Under the pieces are notes generated by a model, which worked only from the letters and a program-made list of their open reading frames with translations, had not been told where the DNA came from and made no database searches. This document shows, in pieces, positions 23,161 through 34,650 of a DNA stretch of 64,000 bases (positions are counted from its first letter, which is position 1; every line of letters begins with the position of its first letter). Source of the DNA: Jackrogersella multiformis (Eukaryota; Ascomycota; Sordariomycetes; Xylariales; Hypoxylaceae); assembly GCA_902806575.1 (NCBI GenBank), contig CADCXD010000002.1, positions 1,116,001 through 1,180,000 on the forward strand. Reading direction: 5' to 3'. Both the position numbers and the translations under genes were made by a program.

Positions 23161-23185
23161 GGTACCCTAGGTACCCTAGGTACCC
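23161..23185. repeat. GGTACCCTAG tandem tract
   Basis: GGTACCCTA repeated almost exactly (GGTACCCTAGGTACCCTAGG, then TACCC), a 9-bp-period variant of the ACCTAGGT motif. Confidence 0.85.
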
Positions 23186-23690
23186 AACAGCCTAGTGAGT
23201 GTAGGTATTCTGAAAATTCTGTCGAGTCGAACCAAACCTTTACTCGCATAATAGATAGAATGGATTATCTTCTTACCCCTTTATTATGAGATCGACAGGT
23301 AAACCAACCAAGATAAGAGTTGAGACCTTTACGGTCTACTATGTAGTAGTTAGGTGGACGCATTCGGACAGCTATTTGTCTGAAAGCGAACGCAAATGTC
23401 GTGCCATACATAAGCTGCTTAAGGTAGCGAGTATCTTTAATGCAGGACCCAAGCGTCGAATGTCGGCATAAGTAGGTACTGTACCTAAGGAGACCGGTTT
23501 AGTCATTCGATTACATCAGACAAGAAGGTCAAAGTTCTGACGTCTAGTTAATATTAAAAATACCTACATACTATTACTAGTAGCTGGTAGGTAGATCTCG
23601 GATCTGGTATGTGTGGGGTTTTACGGGTGTAATAAAGCATGGATATGAGATGTTAAAATGGCACGGCAACGAGCAGATCATAAATACATA

Positions 23691-23720
23691 GTAGGTAAAT
23701 ACCTAGGTACCTAGGTACCT
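23691..23720. repeat. ACCTAGGT palindrome cluster
   Basis: Two overlapping ACCTAGGT cores joined as ACCTAGGTACCTAGGTACCT. Confidence 0.85.
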
Positions 23721-25272
23721 GGAGCGAGTTCCATTTCTCGCGCCAACGACCAAAGAAAGAAGGTTCAGTCAGACACGGACGTTTCAGGTGTGTCTAGGGA
23801 TGGATCAGTTAAGTATTAGTACTTAGGTACTTCGTACATGGGCAGTTTAAAATAGTAGCAGCCAGCGCCAGCGCCGAGTCGGTTCCAGTCAGCCGCCGGC
23901 CAACAATGGCCATTTTCTAGGTTTCCCAATTTCTCGATGGCGATTACATCTCGTTCGAGTTTGTTGCTTCTTACTTGGGTGCTTAAGGTACCTAGGTACA
24001 TAGGTATCTCAACCTTACAACTTAAGTGTATGATAGTTATTAAGTCAAGCCCTTTAGCATAATAAGAAATCACCTATTAAGTTCCAGATAATCTCATAAA
24101 TAAGAGCCTGTTTTCAATATAGTAACTATGGCCGAAACTCCTTACCTTACCAGTTTAAATAAACCCAAACAAAACTATATATTGTAAAAACCACGGCTTG
24201 TATCTTTCTCTTGACGAAGCTTACGTAGTTTGTTGGATCTTATATTGTAAGCAATGCACCGGATGAACATAACGCAAGACACCAAGGTAGAAACACCTAT
24301 GGAATAAATACCTGAGTATGCAAAGCTTTAAACAGTACTTAGGTAAATGAGGATTCGTCATTTTCTTTTGCTTCAAGGGATATTGAACTAACACTTCACA
24401 AATCCGATCAATCCGACTTGCACGAAGTATGAGAATCGGTCCATTTGTTTTCCCCATCCTTGGGTATCTCACTACCTACACTACCTAGGGATTACCTACA
24501 CCTAGGTAGGGATCAAGGATCGATAGGCATCCTGAAGCAAGGTAAAGATAGATAGATGCCTTATTAACCAAGTCAGCTGGTGTAGGTGAGGAAACGGCTA
24601 CCTAGGTACCTATCAAACAAATAAGAAGTTCGATATTATAGATTTGAAGTATAACAACCTGGACATCTTTTCTCATCTTGCAGATAATTCAAGATTCGAA
24701 TACCGTTTGCAGCTCAGATCAGCCATTTACGCATGGAGAGAATAACGCCGCATTTTTACAAGTTCCAAGCCACCAAAACCAATTCTGGGTTTTGGCTTGG
24801 CATAGGAAGAGGCGATTGGAGAGGTGAAATTATCAGCTGCAAGACCAAATTTGGCATTGAGGCCTTGATTGGTTGAATGTTGGCGCCTGCTTAGCTGCAG
24901 ACATCTATTAATAGATCACTGGAACCACTACCATCCCTGTCTCGGCGAGTGTCTTGTTTCGCAAAGGCGAGGCCCCTGTCAGAAAGGACCAGTCAGAATA
25001 GAGCACGCTTTAATTGTTAGCAACGTAACGGGTCACCCGCATCGTGTGAATAATCTAAGGTCAAAATCTCGCATGCTCGCCGTCTAGAAATTTGTATAGT
25101 TAGATACTGTGTAAACAGAAGAAGGATAACCACCGTTGGTATTGCCAGGCATACTTTGGTATAAGCAGCTTAGGTAGGTGCACTAATGACAATGCCCGGG
25201 TATGTTGTCGCTGTGAACATGGATTTTCTACGGTACACAATAAGTACTTCTAGTACTTATCTAGTGTAAATA

Positions 25273-25290
25273 TACCTAGGTACCTAGGTA
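25273..25290. repeat. ACCTAGGT palindrome pair
   Basis: TACCTAGGTACCTAGGTA: two ACCTAGGT cores at 8-bp spacing, itself a perfect palindrome. Confidence 0.85.
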
Positions 25291-25499
25291 CACTATACTA
25301 CAAATATACCTTGCAGTGGACAAGGAGCTGAGATGCCCCACACGAGTTGAGCTTGTTAGCGCTTCAGGCCGAGAACAAGTAGCGAACTTGTTTCAAACAC
25401 TGCCATTGTCCATAGTGGCTGTACCCCAGTTATACTGCCCATGTTGGCCTTGCGCTAAGGTCAAGTGCCTTCCGTTTAGCGCAATCTCAATCCCATCCC

Positions 25500-26552
25500 A
25501 TCCCCATTGATTCCCATTCTTTTCTTCTTCCCTCCCAATTCACACCCATTCACCACTCACCATTTACCATTCACCAGTCAACACACACAGACACCACCAC
25601 AACAATTCCACAAGTTTAGATCCCTCCGTCCTCCCACCTCCTACCACCTACCATCCACCTATTCCACCTATTCCTCTTCTAACCATCTGCCTTTTGCGCC
25701 CACCCCCGGGTTTTTTTCCTGGCCTTCTCTCTCCCCCTTGTTCACTGTTTCGAAAGACTGCGCGCGAGAGTAAACAGGTGCTGGTGTCTGTCTCTCCGAA
25801 CGTTTGTCATCTTTCCGATTAATTCTATCCTAACGATTCTTCCAACCTACTTTCGTATCGCACATTGCCGCTGTCGAGATTGTATCGTCAACCGCCGCAC
25901 TCTGACTATCTACTGCCCGCAAACACAGTTAATCGTTTACCTCTAAATGGTACTCTGGGGAGTTGGTAGAATGTGCTGACATCCCGATGGCGGCCAACTT
26001 CTAATCAGCAACCTGCCTAAAACCAACAACACCTATCCTTTCTGCCTCCTTGAATATTTGGCAATACATTCTATTTTAGTCTTGTAAATTTCACTCATTC
26101 TTCTCTTTTGCCTTCTTCGCCCCTGGCATCGTCCTACTTATTTTAGTGCAACGCAACTCCTAGTTCCTGATCAGTTGTCGATTGTCGTGAGAGAAGTGAT
26201 GGGCGTGGTAGTTTTGGAATAAGCATCATACGAAAGTGACCAGGCTCAATTGGCTTGGTGGTAACGACATTGAAAGAGAAGGAGGCCAAAGCACTTTAAG
26301 AGTAGGAAAACGGATACAGCAGAGCTGTCCAGCACAAAACATATTCTTAGCCGTTGACTTCCGGCATCATTCGTTAAAAGAGATTGTTCGTTGCGGAATT
26401 ATTTATTATCATTGGGCCGACTTATTCGCGACACAACGCCAATCGCGAATAGTCCAATCGAATAGTCCAGGTTCTTCGATTCAGGAGCGGCAGTGTGAAA
26501 ATTGTGGTTAAAGATTAGGACCTAGAAGGATCGGGTTGGAGCTTTAGCAAAC
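25500..26552 (+). promoter_or_regulatory. Pyrimidine-rich promoter and uORF-bearing leader
   Basis: From 25505 to about 25750 the plus strand is strongly C/T/A-rich (TTCTTCTTCCCTCCC, many CACC units), typical of strong fungal promoters. If transcription begins near its end, the leader to the ATG at 26553 is about 750 bases. It contains short upstream ORFs: ATG at 25947 (10 codons), 25987 (5 codons) and 26199 (7 codons). These could restrain translation of the phosphatase downstream. The transcription start is inferred. Confidence 0.45.
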
Positions 26553-28985
26553 ATGCCGTCTGCTGCTGCTAGACGATTGTATGAGGATCAATTACCCTCA
26601 TTCATGTCCATATTCGATCCCGAGATGGACAGTAATATTGATGAGAGGGGACTGGTAACGATGGTTAACCCTAAATTAATGGAGATGGAATCGTCGTGTG
26701 CGCCTGGACAACTTCCTGGTGGGTTACCACAACAACACGTACAACACGCGTTACGAACTTTACCAACAGACCCTTCGCACCGTCACCACGACAGCACGTC
26801 CACCCAAAATTCCGAGTCTGCTGACTCTTCTCCCACAACAACTTTAACTACAGACTCTTCTTCACTTTCCGACCCGTCGCCTTCATCATCACCCGATTCG
26901 CCTATAAATCTAATACCACTAAATTCTTTCCCCGCCACCAATTTCGGAGGCCTACCATCCACCATGAATAATCTCACGGTTAATGACCCTAGCAATAGGG
27001 AGAGACCGATGACATCTCCTTCCCCTAGACGAGGAAGGAACATGAAGGGTTTGTCGATACAGCCACCATTTGCGAACACTTTATCTTCCACTTTAGTCTC
27101 CGAACCTTCGTCGCCCGATTTCATCAAGCCCAAGATTCCGGCGATGAAGCGAAAACCTAGCCAGCTCAGTCTCAAGACTGATTCCACTGGGTTCAACATT
27201 CTACCGACCACATTAGAGGTCCCAAGTTCACCTATTCTCCCGCCGATTCTGCAGCGAAGATCTCTGAAGCATTCAACGTCATCCCCCCACATGCTTTCGG
27301 GGTTGAATGGATTGAAGTCTGCAACCTTTGGGCCTTCTGGTGGCATGACATTCCCTACAGTCCTCGAACGCGGAACAACAGGTCTGTCCGAGATACTACG
27401 ACCAACGAAACCGGGATGCAGTGGCCCTGGTTTTGATACTATGATTCTCGAGGAGGATTCACCCATAAAGACTCAGCTTGCCAATCGTGCCGCGATGGAC
27501 TTTGAACCCTTCATCGAGCCTGAAAATAACGAAGATCAAAAATCGCCAGGCTATCCTGATGGCCCTATCGCAATCTATGAAGACAACGTTTACCTATACT
27601 TGGAACCTACCGCAGAGGAAGCCTCGAAGTTTGATGTGGTGATTAATGTAGCTCGCGAAGTGCTCAACCCTTTCCAGCTTGCGGCCACGACGAAGACCTC
27701 GGGTATTGTTCAGCCAGTCAAAACAGAGTCGCCAATTCCGGACACTGCTATGACGAACGACAGCTTTGCGACAGCTTTCGAGTTTCCCTCAGATGAGATG
27801 TTGGTGGAAACACCCACAACCCCCAAAGCAAATCCTCTTTCTGAACCTGAATACATTCACATGCCCTGGGATCATAATACGGACATCGCCACTGATCTAA
27901 TGATGCTTTGTGAAACAATCGAGAAACGTACGAAGGATGGGAAGAAGGTTCTTGTCCACTGTCAACAGGGTGCAAGTCGCTCAGCCAGTTTGATCATTGC
28001 TTATGGCATGTATCAAAACCCTGGCCTAACTGTTAACGATGCCTACTACGCCGCGCAATCGAAGAGCAGGTGGATTAGTCCGAACATGCGATTGATGTAC
28101 TGCTTGCAAGATTTCCAGAAGGATGTGTCCAAGAAGAGATTGCCCCCTCGATCCGCTGCAGGACCTCGAAGTGGAAGAAGTCCCACAAAGCACCGCCTTA
28201 CCCTCTCCGCAAATGCTATTGATATGCAGCCCAAGGAACCGTTGACTGCACCACTAGCGGACGAGAAAGAGGGAACTGAGAATAGTTTGGGTACAGAGCG
28301 TCTTTCGAACCACTCCCGTGGAAAGTCGACTCCAAATCTGGAATCTATCTCGCCAGGCCCGTCATCCGCCCCCTCAAGTTTCTCTTGGTCCGAAAAGGAG
28401 GATGAGAAAGATCCCGGAAAACATGGGCGCTTCAACTTTGGAAGCTCGCTTGAGCCACCCAGGTTCTTTGAACCGCAGCCCGCACCACACCTTGGTCAAG
28501 CGCCATCGCTCCCTCCACCATCGCCGTCGTTCTTCAAGCCTCCTCCATCACCAGCATTTTTCAGACCCCCTCCGTCACCAGGATTCGGGCCCAGCCATTT
28601 CGGTAATGGTCCACAAAGCTTCGGGTTCTCCAGCCTGAATTTCGGACCATCTGGTCCTTCCTCCGAGCCATACAACAACCGACCTATTAGCAGGCGAGAG
28701 CTGACAATTGCGCCTGCGTTGCCGGATGACGATGAAGCTTTAATGTCACCGAGAGCTGAGACGATGACAAACAATCCGTTGCATGACTCTTACTCGGAGT
28801 TAGCCGGCATGAAGTTTGTGGAATCGCCCCCAACACCTAGCGAAGGACTTTTTTCCCCAAGACAGACGATGTTCCCGAGAGATCCGTTCTCCCCATTCGG
28901 ACGACCCCCCCAGGTGGCCGATCCTCGAAGTCCTCCGACTAAAGGGGAGACTCCTATCGTTCGGTCTATTGACGACGTATTATAA
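26553..28985 (+). CDS. Dual-specificity (MAPK) phosphatase, Msg5/Pmp1-like
   Basis: Single exon, 810 residues. Seen: catalytic loop HCQQGASRS with nucleophile Cys470 and Arg476, preceded by the expected DSP start FDVVINVAREV and the acid-loop region HMPWDHNTD, and followed by IAYGMYQNPGLTVNDAYYAAQSKSRWISPN, typical of MAPK phosphatases such as yeast Msg5 and fission yeast Pmp1. The catalytic domain covers about 345-535. About 65 residues between INVAREV and the acid loop (TTKTSGIV to TTPKANPL) are an insertion longer than in typical DSPs. The N-terminal 340 residues are Ser/Pro-rich with RKPSQLSLK-like sites, and the C-terminal 270 are Pro/Ser/Phe-rich with PPPSPxFF repeats. Both are probably disordered and may hold MAPK docking sites. 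Likely down-regulates cell-integrity or pheromone MAP kinases (family knowledge). Confidence 0.9.
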   Translation: MPSAAARRLYEDQLPSFMSIFDPEMDSNIDERGLVTMVNPKLMEMESSCAPGQLPGGLPQQHVQHALRTLPTDPSHRHHDSTSTQNSESADSSPTTTLTTDSSSLSDPSPSSSPDSPINLIPLNSFPATNFGGLPSTMNNLTVNDPSNRERPMTSPSPRRGRNMKGLSIQPPFANTLSSTLVSEPSSPDFIKPKIPAMKRKPSQLSLKTDSTGFNILPTTLEVPSSPILPPILQRRSLKHSTSSPHMLSGLNGLKSATFGPSGGMTFPTVLERGTTGLSEILRPTKPGCSGPGFDTMILEEDSPIKTQLANRAAMDFEPFIEPENNEDQKSPGYPDGPIAIYEDNVYLYLEPTAEEASKFDVVINVAREVLNPFQLAATTKTSGIVQPVKTESPIPDTAMTNDSFATAFEFPSDEMLVETPTTPKANPLSEPEYIHMPWDHNTDIATDLMMLCETIEKRTKDGKKVLVHCQQGASRSASLIIAYGMYQNPGLTVNDAYYAAQSKSRWISPNMRLMYCLQDFQKDVSKKRLPPRSAAGPRSGRSPTKHRLTLSANAIDMQPKEPLTAPLADEKEGTENSLGTERLSNHSRGKSTPNLESISPGPSSAPSSFSWSEKEDEKDPGKHGRFNFGSSLEPPRFFEPQPAPHLGQAPSLPPPSPSFFKPPPSPAFFRPPPSPGFGPSHFGNGPQSFGFSSLNFGPSGPSSEPYNNRPISRRELTIAPALPDDDEALMSPRAETMTNNPLHDSYSELAGMKFVESPPTPSEGLFSPRQTMFPRDPFSPFGRPPQVADPRSPPTKGETPIVRSIDDVL

Positions 28986-30188
28986 TCTCACATTAAAGCA
29001 TTCAGATATTGATCAATAACGTGATACGCGGTGTACGCAATACGAATTAACACGCATCCTATCCCCGAGTCTAATTCGGGATAACATAAGTTTCATTTGT
29101 TTACCAATGGCACACCATCGTTTTTTCGGTATTTTTTCGACTTGTTTACCTCCTTGGCCGGTATGGAATTAAAGCAGCACTGGAACGGTGGAACCAAATA
29201 CCCGGATGGCACCATTGCGAGGCCTCTACTAAAAGGGTTGGGGTGCTCGCACGGTTGATTATTTTTCTTCTTCTCTTTTGTGCTTGCCAAACTACTACCA
29301 GTGGATAATTTCAGGAGGGTGAGAAAAGTATCAAGGGGTGAAGGTGTATGTTAAGGAGCATAGCTGGAATATGGAATCTGAAAAGGGCGGGAACCGCATA
29401 TCTGGACATTCAAAGCATCCTTCCTTCCTGGCGCTGAGCTGAGTCTTGTTTGCATTTGCTACTTGACCGCCAGTCCACCTAAAGGGCGATGAAAAACACA
29501 TCGCGATCATACCCGAAGTTATTCACCATCTCGTTCCTCTCCGCTTCGATCATACGAAGCATTTACACATATCACGATAACCGAATTTTGGTATCAGCAC
29601 AAGTTCGCACGCGAGGATGCGAGCAGGCACAAAGCAAGCAACGGCGTTAAGGGAGTCGGGAAAAGCAAGGGGTGGTAATTCTATGAGCAAGGGAGGACAA
29701 TAAGGGTGTCTCCGACCCGCTTGTAAATATAATCCGCAATCGCAAAATGCGCTACCCAATGCGAGATGGCACGCAAATTGCGTGTCGCGTTCACGAACTT
29801 CTTGTTAGTTCAATGTACTTTTTTTGCTGTGAAATTGTAAGATAGGCTTTATTCTCTTCTGATAGCATCCACTTATTATGATAAGATTTTTGACCAAGAG
29901 ACCTAATTATGACTTTGTCCCCCCTCCCCTGTTCCCCTGCATCTTGAAAGATAGTTCTAGGCACGCAACTGCTGTTAACTGTAGATAGCTACTAGTATCC
30001 ATATATATACGTATCAACATTCAATTCCACGTCCTCCTATATACAATACACACAAAGCGAGCTCCCGAGCCCCTGGCTGCCTAACCGAACCGCCATTTAG
30101 TTTTGAAACCTCGCCAGCAACTGGGTCCTGAACAGAACCGAAACAAAACGAAACAATGGATGGAAATGCTTTACACGAAGGGAAGGGC
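28986..30188. other. Convergent intergenic region
   Basis: 3' side of both the phosphatase (plus) and the HUT1-like gene (minus). ORFs of 65-69 codons (29093-29290, 29550-29759) lack features. No ACCTAGGT motif was seen here, unlike promoter-side intergenic DNA. Confidence 0.55.
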
Positions 30189-31676
30189 TCACTGGCCTTT
30201 CTTATCCGTCTCCCCTGCCGCCGCCGCCGCCTTCCGTTTGGCGGCCTCCTTGGCCAGCTTCTCCTGGTGCGCGATGACGGCCTCGACCCCGATGCCGCCG
30301 AAGACGAGGCCGACGCCCAGGACCTGCATGCGGCTGAGGCGGTGGCCGAAGGCGACGACCGACAGGATCATGGTGAACATCTTGCGCGTCACCGTCACCG
30401 TCACGAGCAGCACCGACGAGAAGGTCGACAGCGTGTAGACTATTGTTTCGCGTTTTATCAGCCCTGGTCCTCTTTTTCTCCTTTTTCTTTTTTTGGTGAA
30501 AGTAAATTCGGCTTTCCGCGCGGGATAGGGGTTAGGAGGGCAGGAGAGGCGGTGAGATAAGAAATGAGGAGGGAAACTCACAGATGAAAACCTGCCCGAC
30601 AGCGCCGCACGCCGCAAAACCCAATACGTCAGCCCATACGGTCGGATGCCTCGCCATGAACCCGAGCGCGGCCTCGAGCTCGCCGGCGCCGCCCGCGACG
30701 TCCATGCCGAGCCAGTCGCCGACGCCGGTGTGGACGAGCCAGGGGCTCAGGACGAGGTAGGCGGCGGTGACGGCGGTGCTCATGAGGTTGTTGGCGCACA
30801 TCATCTGGGGGCCGGTGTAGGGCTGGAAGGCGCCGAAGATGTAGTCCTGGGTGCTGTTGGTCAGGCCGTCGAACAGCAGGTTCACACCCAGCAGCAGCAG
30901 GCCCCAGGAGCTGTTCCCGCCCGCCGAGGAGGACCCCTTCTTGTGCGCCTTGCCCGAGTGCAGGGTGAACACCGCCACCCCGGCCGTGACGGCGGCCACG
31001 ACGAGGTACTTGTACAGGGGGTACCGCTTCCGGAACACTGTGATGTGCAGGAACATGACGGGCAGCAGCTTGCAGCTCTTGGCCAGCAGGAAGGTGATGT
31101 AGTCGATATGCGCGAGGCTTGCGTACCCAAACGGACTAGCGAGCGAGCTCGTCAGCGCGACGAGTAATAGCGGCAGTAGGATGCTGCGCGAGGGAATCAC
31201 GGGCGGGATCGGGCTTCCGGCGGGCGTGTTAAAGTACAGATACAGCGCGCCTGTTGTCGCGGCGAACAGCGACTGGATCGTATTGAGGAAGACCGGGTAC
31301 TTGAAGACCTCGGTGGCCTCAGGCGCGCCATGGGGTGTCGTCGTCAGCTTCTCCTGTAGGTAGGCCCAAGTGAGACTACAAGTTGAAACCCCCTCGTCAG
31401 TTTCAGTCTACAAACTCGCTTCGCATATCGCGACGACCTAGTCTATACGTACAAGGACCCGTATATGCCAGCGACGGCAACCACCAATTGCGCTACACCA
31501 GCATCGTTTTTTGTCGACGCCGGCGCCGGCGCCAGTACCGGGACTGCTTTGCTAACTACTCCATTAGACTGAGGCGCGGTATAATCTCTCTTCTTGAGGG
31601 GCGTCGAAATCTGGCGCGTAACGTATTCGGACGACGTTTGGCGCTCGACAGGTTTAGCTTGCTTAACACGCGCCAT
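30189..31676 (-). CDS. HUT1: HUT1/SLC35B1-type nucleotide-sugar transporter
   Basis: ER transporter family first described for UDP-galactose; the human SLC35B1 member has been reported to exchange ATP/ADP. Exons 31676-31453, 31375-30582 and 30439-30189 (introns 77 and 142 bp) give 422 residues. Seen: a basic N-terminal tail of about 60 residues, then roughly ten hydrophobic segments, the family motifs GSFLTWAYLQEKLTTTP, DYITFLLAKSCKLLPVM, NLLFDGLTNSTQD, and FYTLSTFSSVLLVTVTVTRKMFTM near the C-terminus. The protein ends KKGQ, a KKxx dilysine ER-retrieval signal. Codon use is markedly GC-rich compared with the flanking genes. Exon 2/3 joining restores the conserved QVFIFYTLS block, which supports the model strongly. 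Confidence 0.93.
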
Positions 31677-33394
31677 GGTATGTAATTACACAATATTGTA
31701 TAGAATGAGAGCTAGAGGAAGATGAAAATGATGAAAATGATTGACTACCTCTTGAGTTAGCTAAGAAGGTGAAGGTATTTTTAATCAATCTATAACACAT
31801 CCATAATGCTAGGGAAATATACAGAACACTTAAATAAATAAAGATTGAGAGACAATAACGAGCTTACAACTCAGAAACTGATGACAGATTGGCCACTTAT
31901 TTCTTACCTCGTAACGTACATAGTGTAGTGTAATGTAGGTGGTTAATGTAATGGCAGAAAATAGAAACTAGGAAGAAAATAGCCACGTCTGCACGGGAAG
32001 AAGAAGCCACTTGACCATTTACGACTTAAATTGGTTAGGCGGTGAGACTAAACCCGCTCTACCTACCCGCCCCGCCCCTACCTCTACCTACCTAGGTAGT
32101 GTACCTAGAGGTATGTACATCCATATAGGTAGGTACATCCATATTTTGAACCTTATACTCTTGCATGGTTAATAGATCCGGCTATCATCAAACCTAATAC
32201 ATTACCTACCTCACAAGGTACTCACTCACTCTACTTGCCTAAGCACCTACCTACCAGGTAAGGTATGTCTTTTCATGTGAAATCGTCACACATTCACAAA
32301 TCCTACTCGTATCAAATCTGTCAAGTCGAAACGGATAGGCACAAGTAATGGGTGACCATGCGCATGATTTTTTTTCGCAAGTTTCCTCTGTCTGCTGCTG
32401 CTAGATACACCTAATCTAGACGTTTCAGAAGATTATCGCACCCATTCCTCAATAGCGAAGTTTAAGGAATGATTAGTGGCTAAAGCGCAATGCTAGTCTG
32501 ATCCCCCTCCTTCACCGTCAGGAACAAACTACCCTTAAAGCTAACCGCCGTCAATCAATCCACATCATGTACCTTGGGTTCCGGGTCATCAAGAATAACG
32601 ACGGTGTTGCTGCTTCCCGTCGCCTAGATGCTACTGCCACTCTCTTCTCTAGAATGCACCGCATGGCACATTTGACGAAACAGAGATGCCACTGTGCTGC
32701 ACATGTGGTTAGGGTTACAGGATGCTGAATATTCCTTGCTTGTTTCTGACGTTAGGAAAGTGAGATAGGGTCGCCGATTCTTTTCCGTCGTAGGTTAGCG
32801 GGTGAAGGAGGGATTCTTCTTTGCGTTGCGACAAGAGGAAGGTCAGTGTCGCGTAAGAAATGGAGAAGGGGGAGGGGAGGGGGGAGAGTGATTATCGCCA
32901 AGGGTTGTGTTGGAAGTATGAGATTAGGCCATATGTTGTATTCTGGGGAAAAGTCGATACAACGAGGATGCTGACGCATGGGGTCGGATGTGTCAAGTGA
33001 ATAATAGCTCTGAGAGGTATCGAGCAGCACCCAGTCTGGTAGATATCGAAAGTTGAAGTGTCGAGTGACTGTCGGGAGTCTGCCGTACATCTTGCGAGGA
33101 CCCACGTGTCCATAAGATGTTGGTTTCGTCGAGGAAATATTAAGGAAAGGGAAATGCGATGAGGCAATAGTGAGGTTTGCCTCTGAATAAGGAGAAAATC
33201 ATCGTCGTCATGTCATATCGTAGGAACCACCCAAACCGAGGGAGGTCAGCCTTGCGGCAAGTCAAATCTGAAGTATCCCCTTAAACGCAGGGTACGTCGC
33301 CATATCAGACCTAACACTAGAAATACTCCGGGTAGGTGTATGAATTCCTAGCCTCTCCATCATGCCCATGCAGTTCGTCAAGGACGGTTGGAGA
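31677..33394. other. Intergenic region
   Basis: 1.7 kb between two minus-strand genes. TACCTACC/TAGGTAGG tracts lie at 32060-32140 and 32200-32270. Overlapping minus-strand ORFs at 32752-33167 have no recognisable features and probably fall in the 3'UTR/spacer of the KH gene. Confidence 0.55.
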
Positions 33395-34650
33395 TTACTC
33401 GTTTTGTTGCGCCTGGCTGCGGCGCATCTTCTCTGCCTCGAGGTTCTCATAGAGAAGGAAGAGAGCCGACTCATTCGCCTTTGCAGTTCCCATGATGGTA
33501 AACATTCGTTCGCCAGTCTCATCATGTGGTGCCTAAAAATTAGTATTAGTCGTTAAATCCTAATAGCCGTTTGGGTTAATAATACCTTCGCAATAGAAAT
33601 GCGGGCGCCGGAGGTTTTGCGAATCTCGCTAATCTTGCTGCCAGCACGCCCAATGATGCATCCAACCATGTCCGCAGGGATGCTGATGTTCTGCGTCTGA
33701 ATCTCCTCGCCATTCTCATCGTGCGTGGGCGGTCCACGGGTGGCCGCATCAGAATCCGATCGACGATTGTATGGGCGTACACCTCCATTGCTAAAATCGG
33801 CACCATTTCCTGTTCGCATCACACGAGTGCCACCATAATTGTCTCGACCGGACGAGCCATAAGCTACCCCGCCACTGCCAGGGGGGCCACCAAGGGACCC
33901 CGCTCCACCAGGCGCCGTTCGAACAACAGGATTGTAGAGGACGGTACCGGTGCCGCGCTGCCAGTCGTCAACCAGACACTTGCAGATTTCCCAGACTGCT
34001 CGCTGAATGCCGTCGGGCGTTCCCTGAACCTCAACAATTCTCTCTGTCGATTGTGGGAGCATCTCCTTCTGCGCGACCATGCGCACGCCTGAGCTGTCCT
34101 GGATGGTCTTGATCTTCATACCTTGTCTGCCAATGATGGTACCCATCTGATTGTGCGAGATGAGTAGCTTGATTTCTGGGTAGTTGTTGCGCGTATTAGA
34201 ATTGCGCATGGAAGAGAAGCCAATCTGATGAGACTCACGGTGGGTGCCACTGGTTTGAATAACACCTCCCATTCCCATCGCAGGAGCGCCTTCCAGTAAT
34301 GCGCGAGCGACGATGGCGTATGCTCTAGAGATAGCCTCGCAGCCGCCCGAAATGGTCAAAACGCGATCGTGCACACCTTGCACGACTTTGCTCACACCAG
34401 CCTTGACTCCAGTCTCATCTCGCAAGTCTGCGACATTCTTACCTCCCTTGCCAATAATGACACCAGCTTCTTTGGAGGAGACGATGGCGCGAAGGGTCAA
34501 TTGAGCTACTGCGTACTCCTCGTCCGTCTTAGGTGCAGGTTCGCCGTCCGGTCCTAGACGAGGCTCGTTCTCATCGAGCTTTAGCTGGTCCATTGTCGGC
34601 AGTAGGTCGGAGCCGTTGGAAGGGAGAGAGTCTTGGGGAACAACAGACAT
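33395..34650 (-). CDS. Triple-KH RNA-binding protein (Rnc1/Hek2/PCBP-like)
   Basis: Exons 34650-33586 and 33532-33395 (53-bp intron, GTATTA donor) give 400 residues. Seen: three KH domains with GxxG loops IIGKGGKNV (67-70), IIGRQGMKI (174-177) and IIGRAGSKI (334-337). KH1 and KH2 are close together; a Gly/Ser/Arg-rich linker of about 70 residues separates KH2 from KH3, the spacing of poly(C)-binding proteins and yeast Hek2/Pbp2 or fission yeast Rnc1. The short last exon completes KH3 (GERMFTIMGT, then the helix ALFLLYENLEAEK). Expected to bind CU-rich mRNA and control stability or localisation. The upstream leader has a predicted 5'UTR intron. Rnc1 in fission yeast stabilises the MAPK phosphatase Pmp1 mRNA, and a Pmp1-like gene lies 4.4 kb away here; linkage is probably incidental. 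Confidence 0.92.

Larger units (their letters stand above)
19873..25499. other. Gene-poor region, 5.6 kb
   Basis: No reading frame longer than about 100 codons and none with a recognisable domain. The DNA is AT-leaning and carries many ACCTAGGT/TAGGTACC tracts (about 21616, 22093-22136, 23161-23185, 23691-23720, 23991, 24495, 24599, 25273-25290). I looked for transposase, reverse transcriptase, tRNA and 5S sequences and saw none. Confidence 0.6.

Noticed and set aside
30156..31167. Long plus-strand frames opposite HUT1
   Set aside because: A by-product of GC-rich codon use on the minus strand; the minus frame has the conserved transporter motifs.
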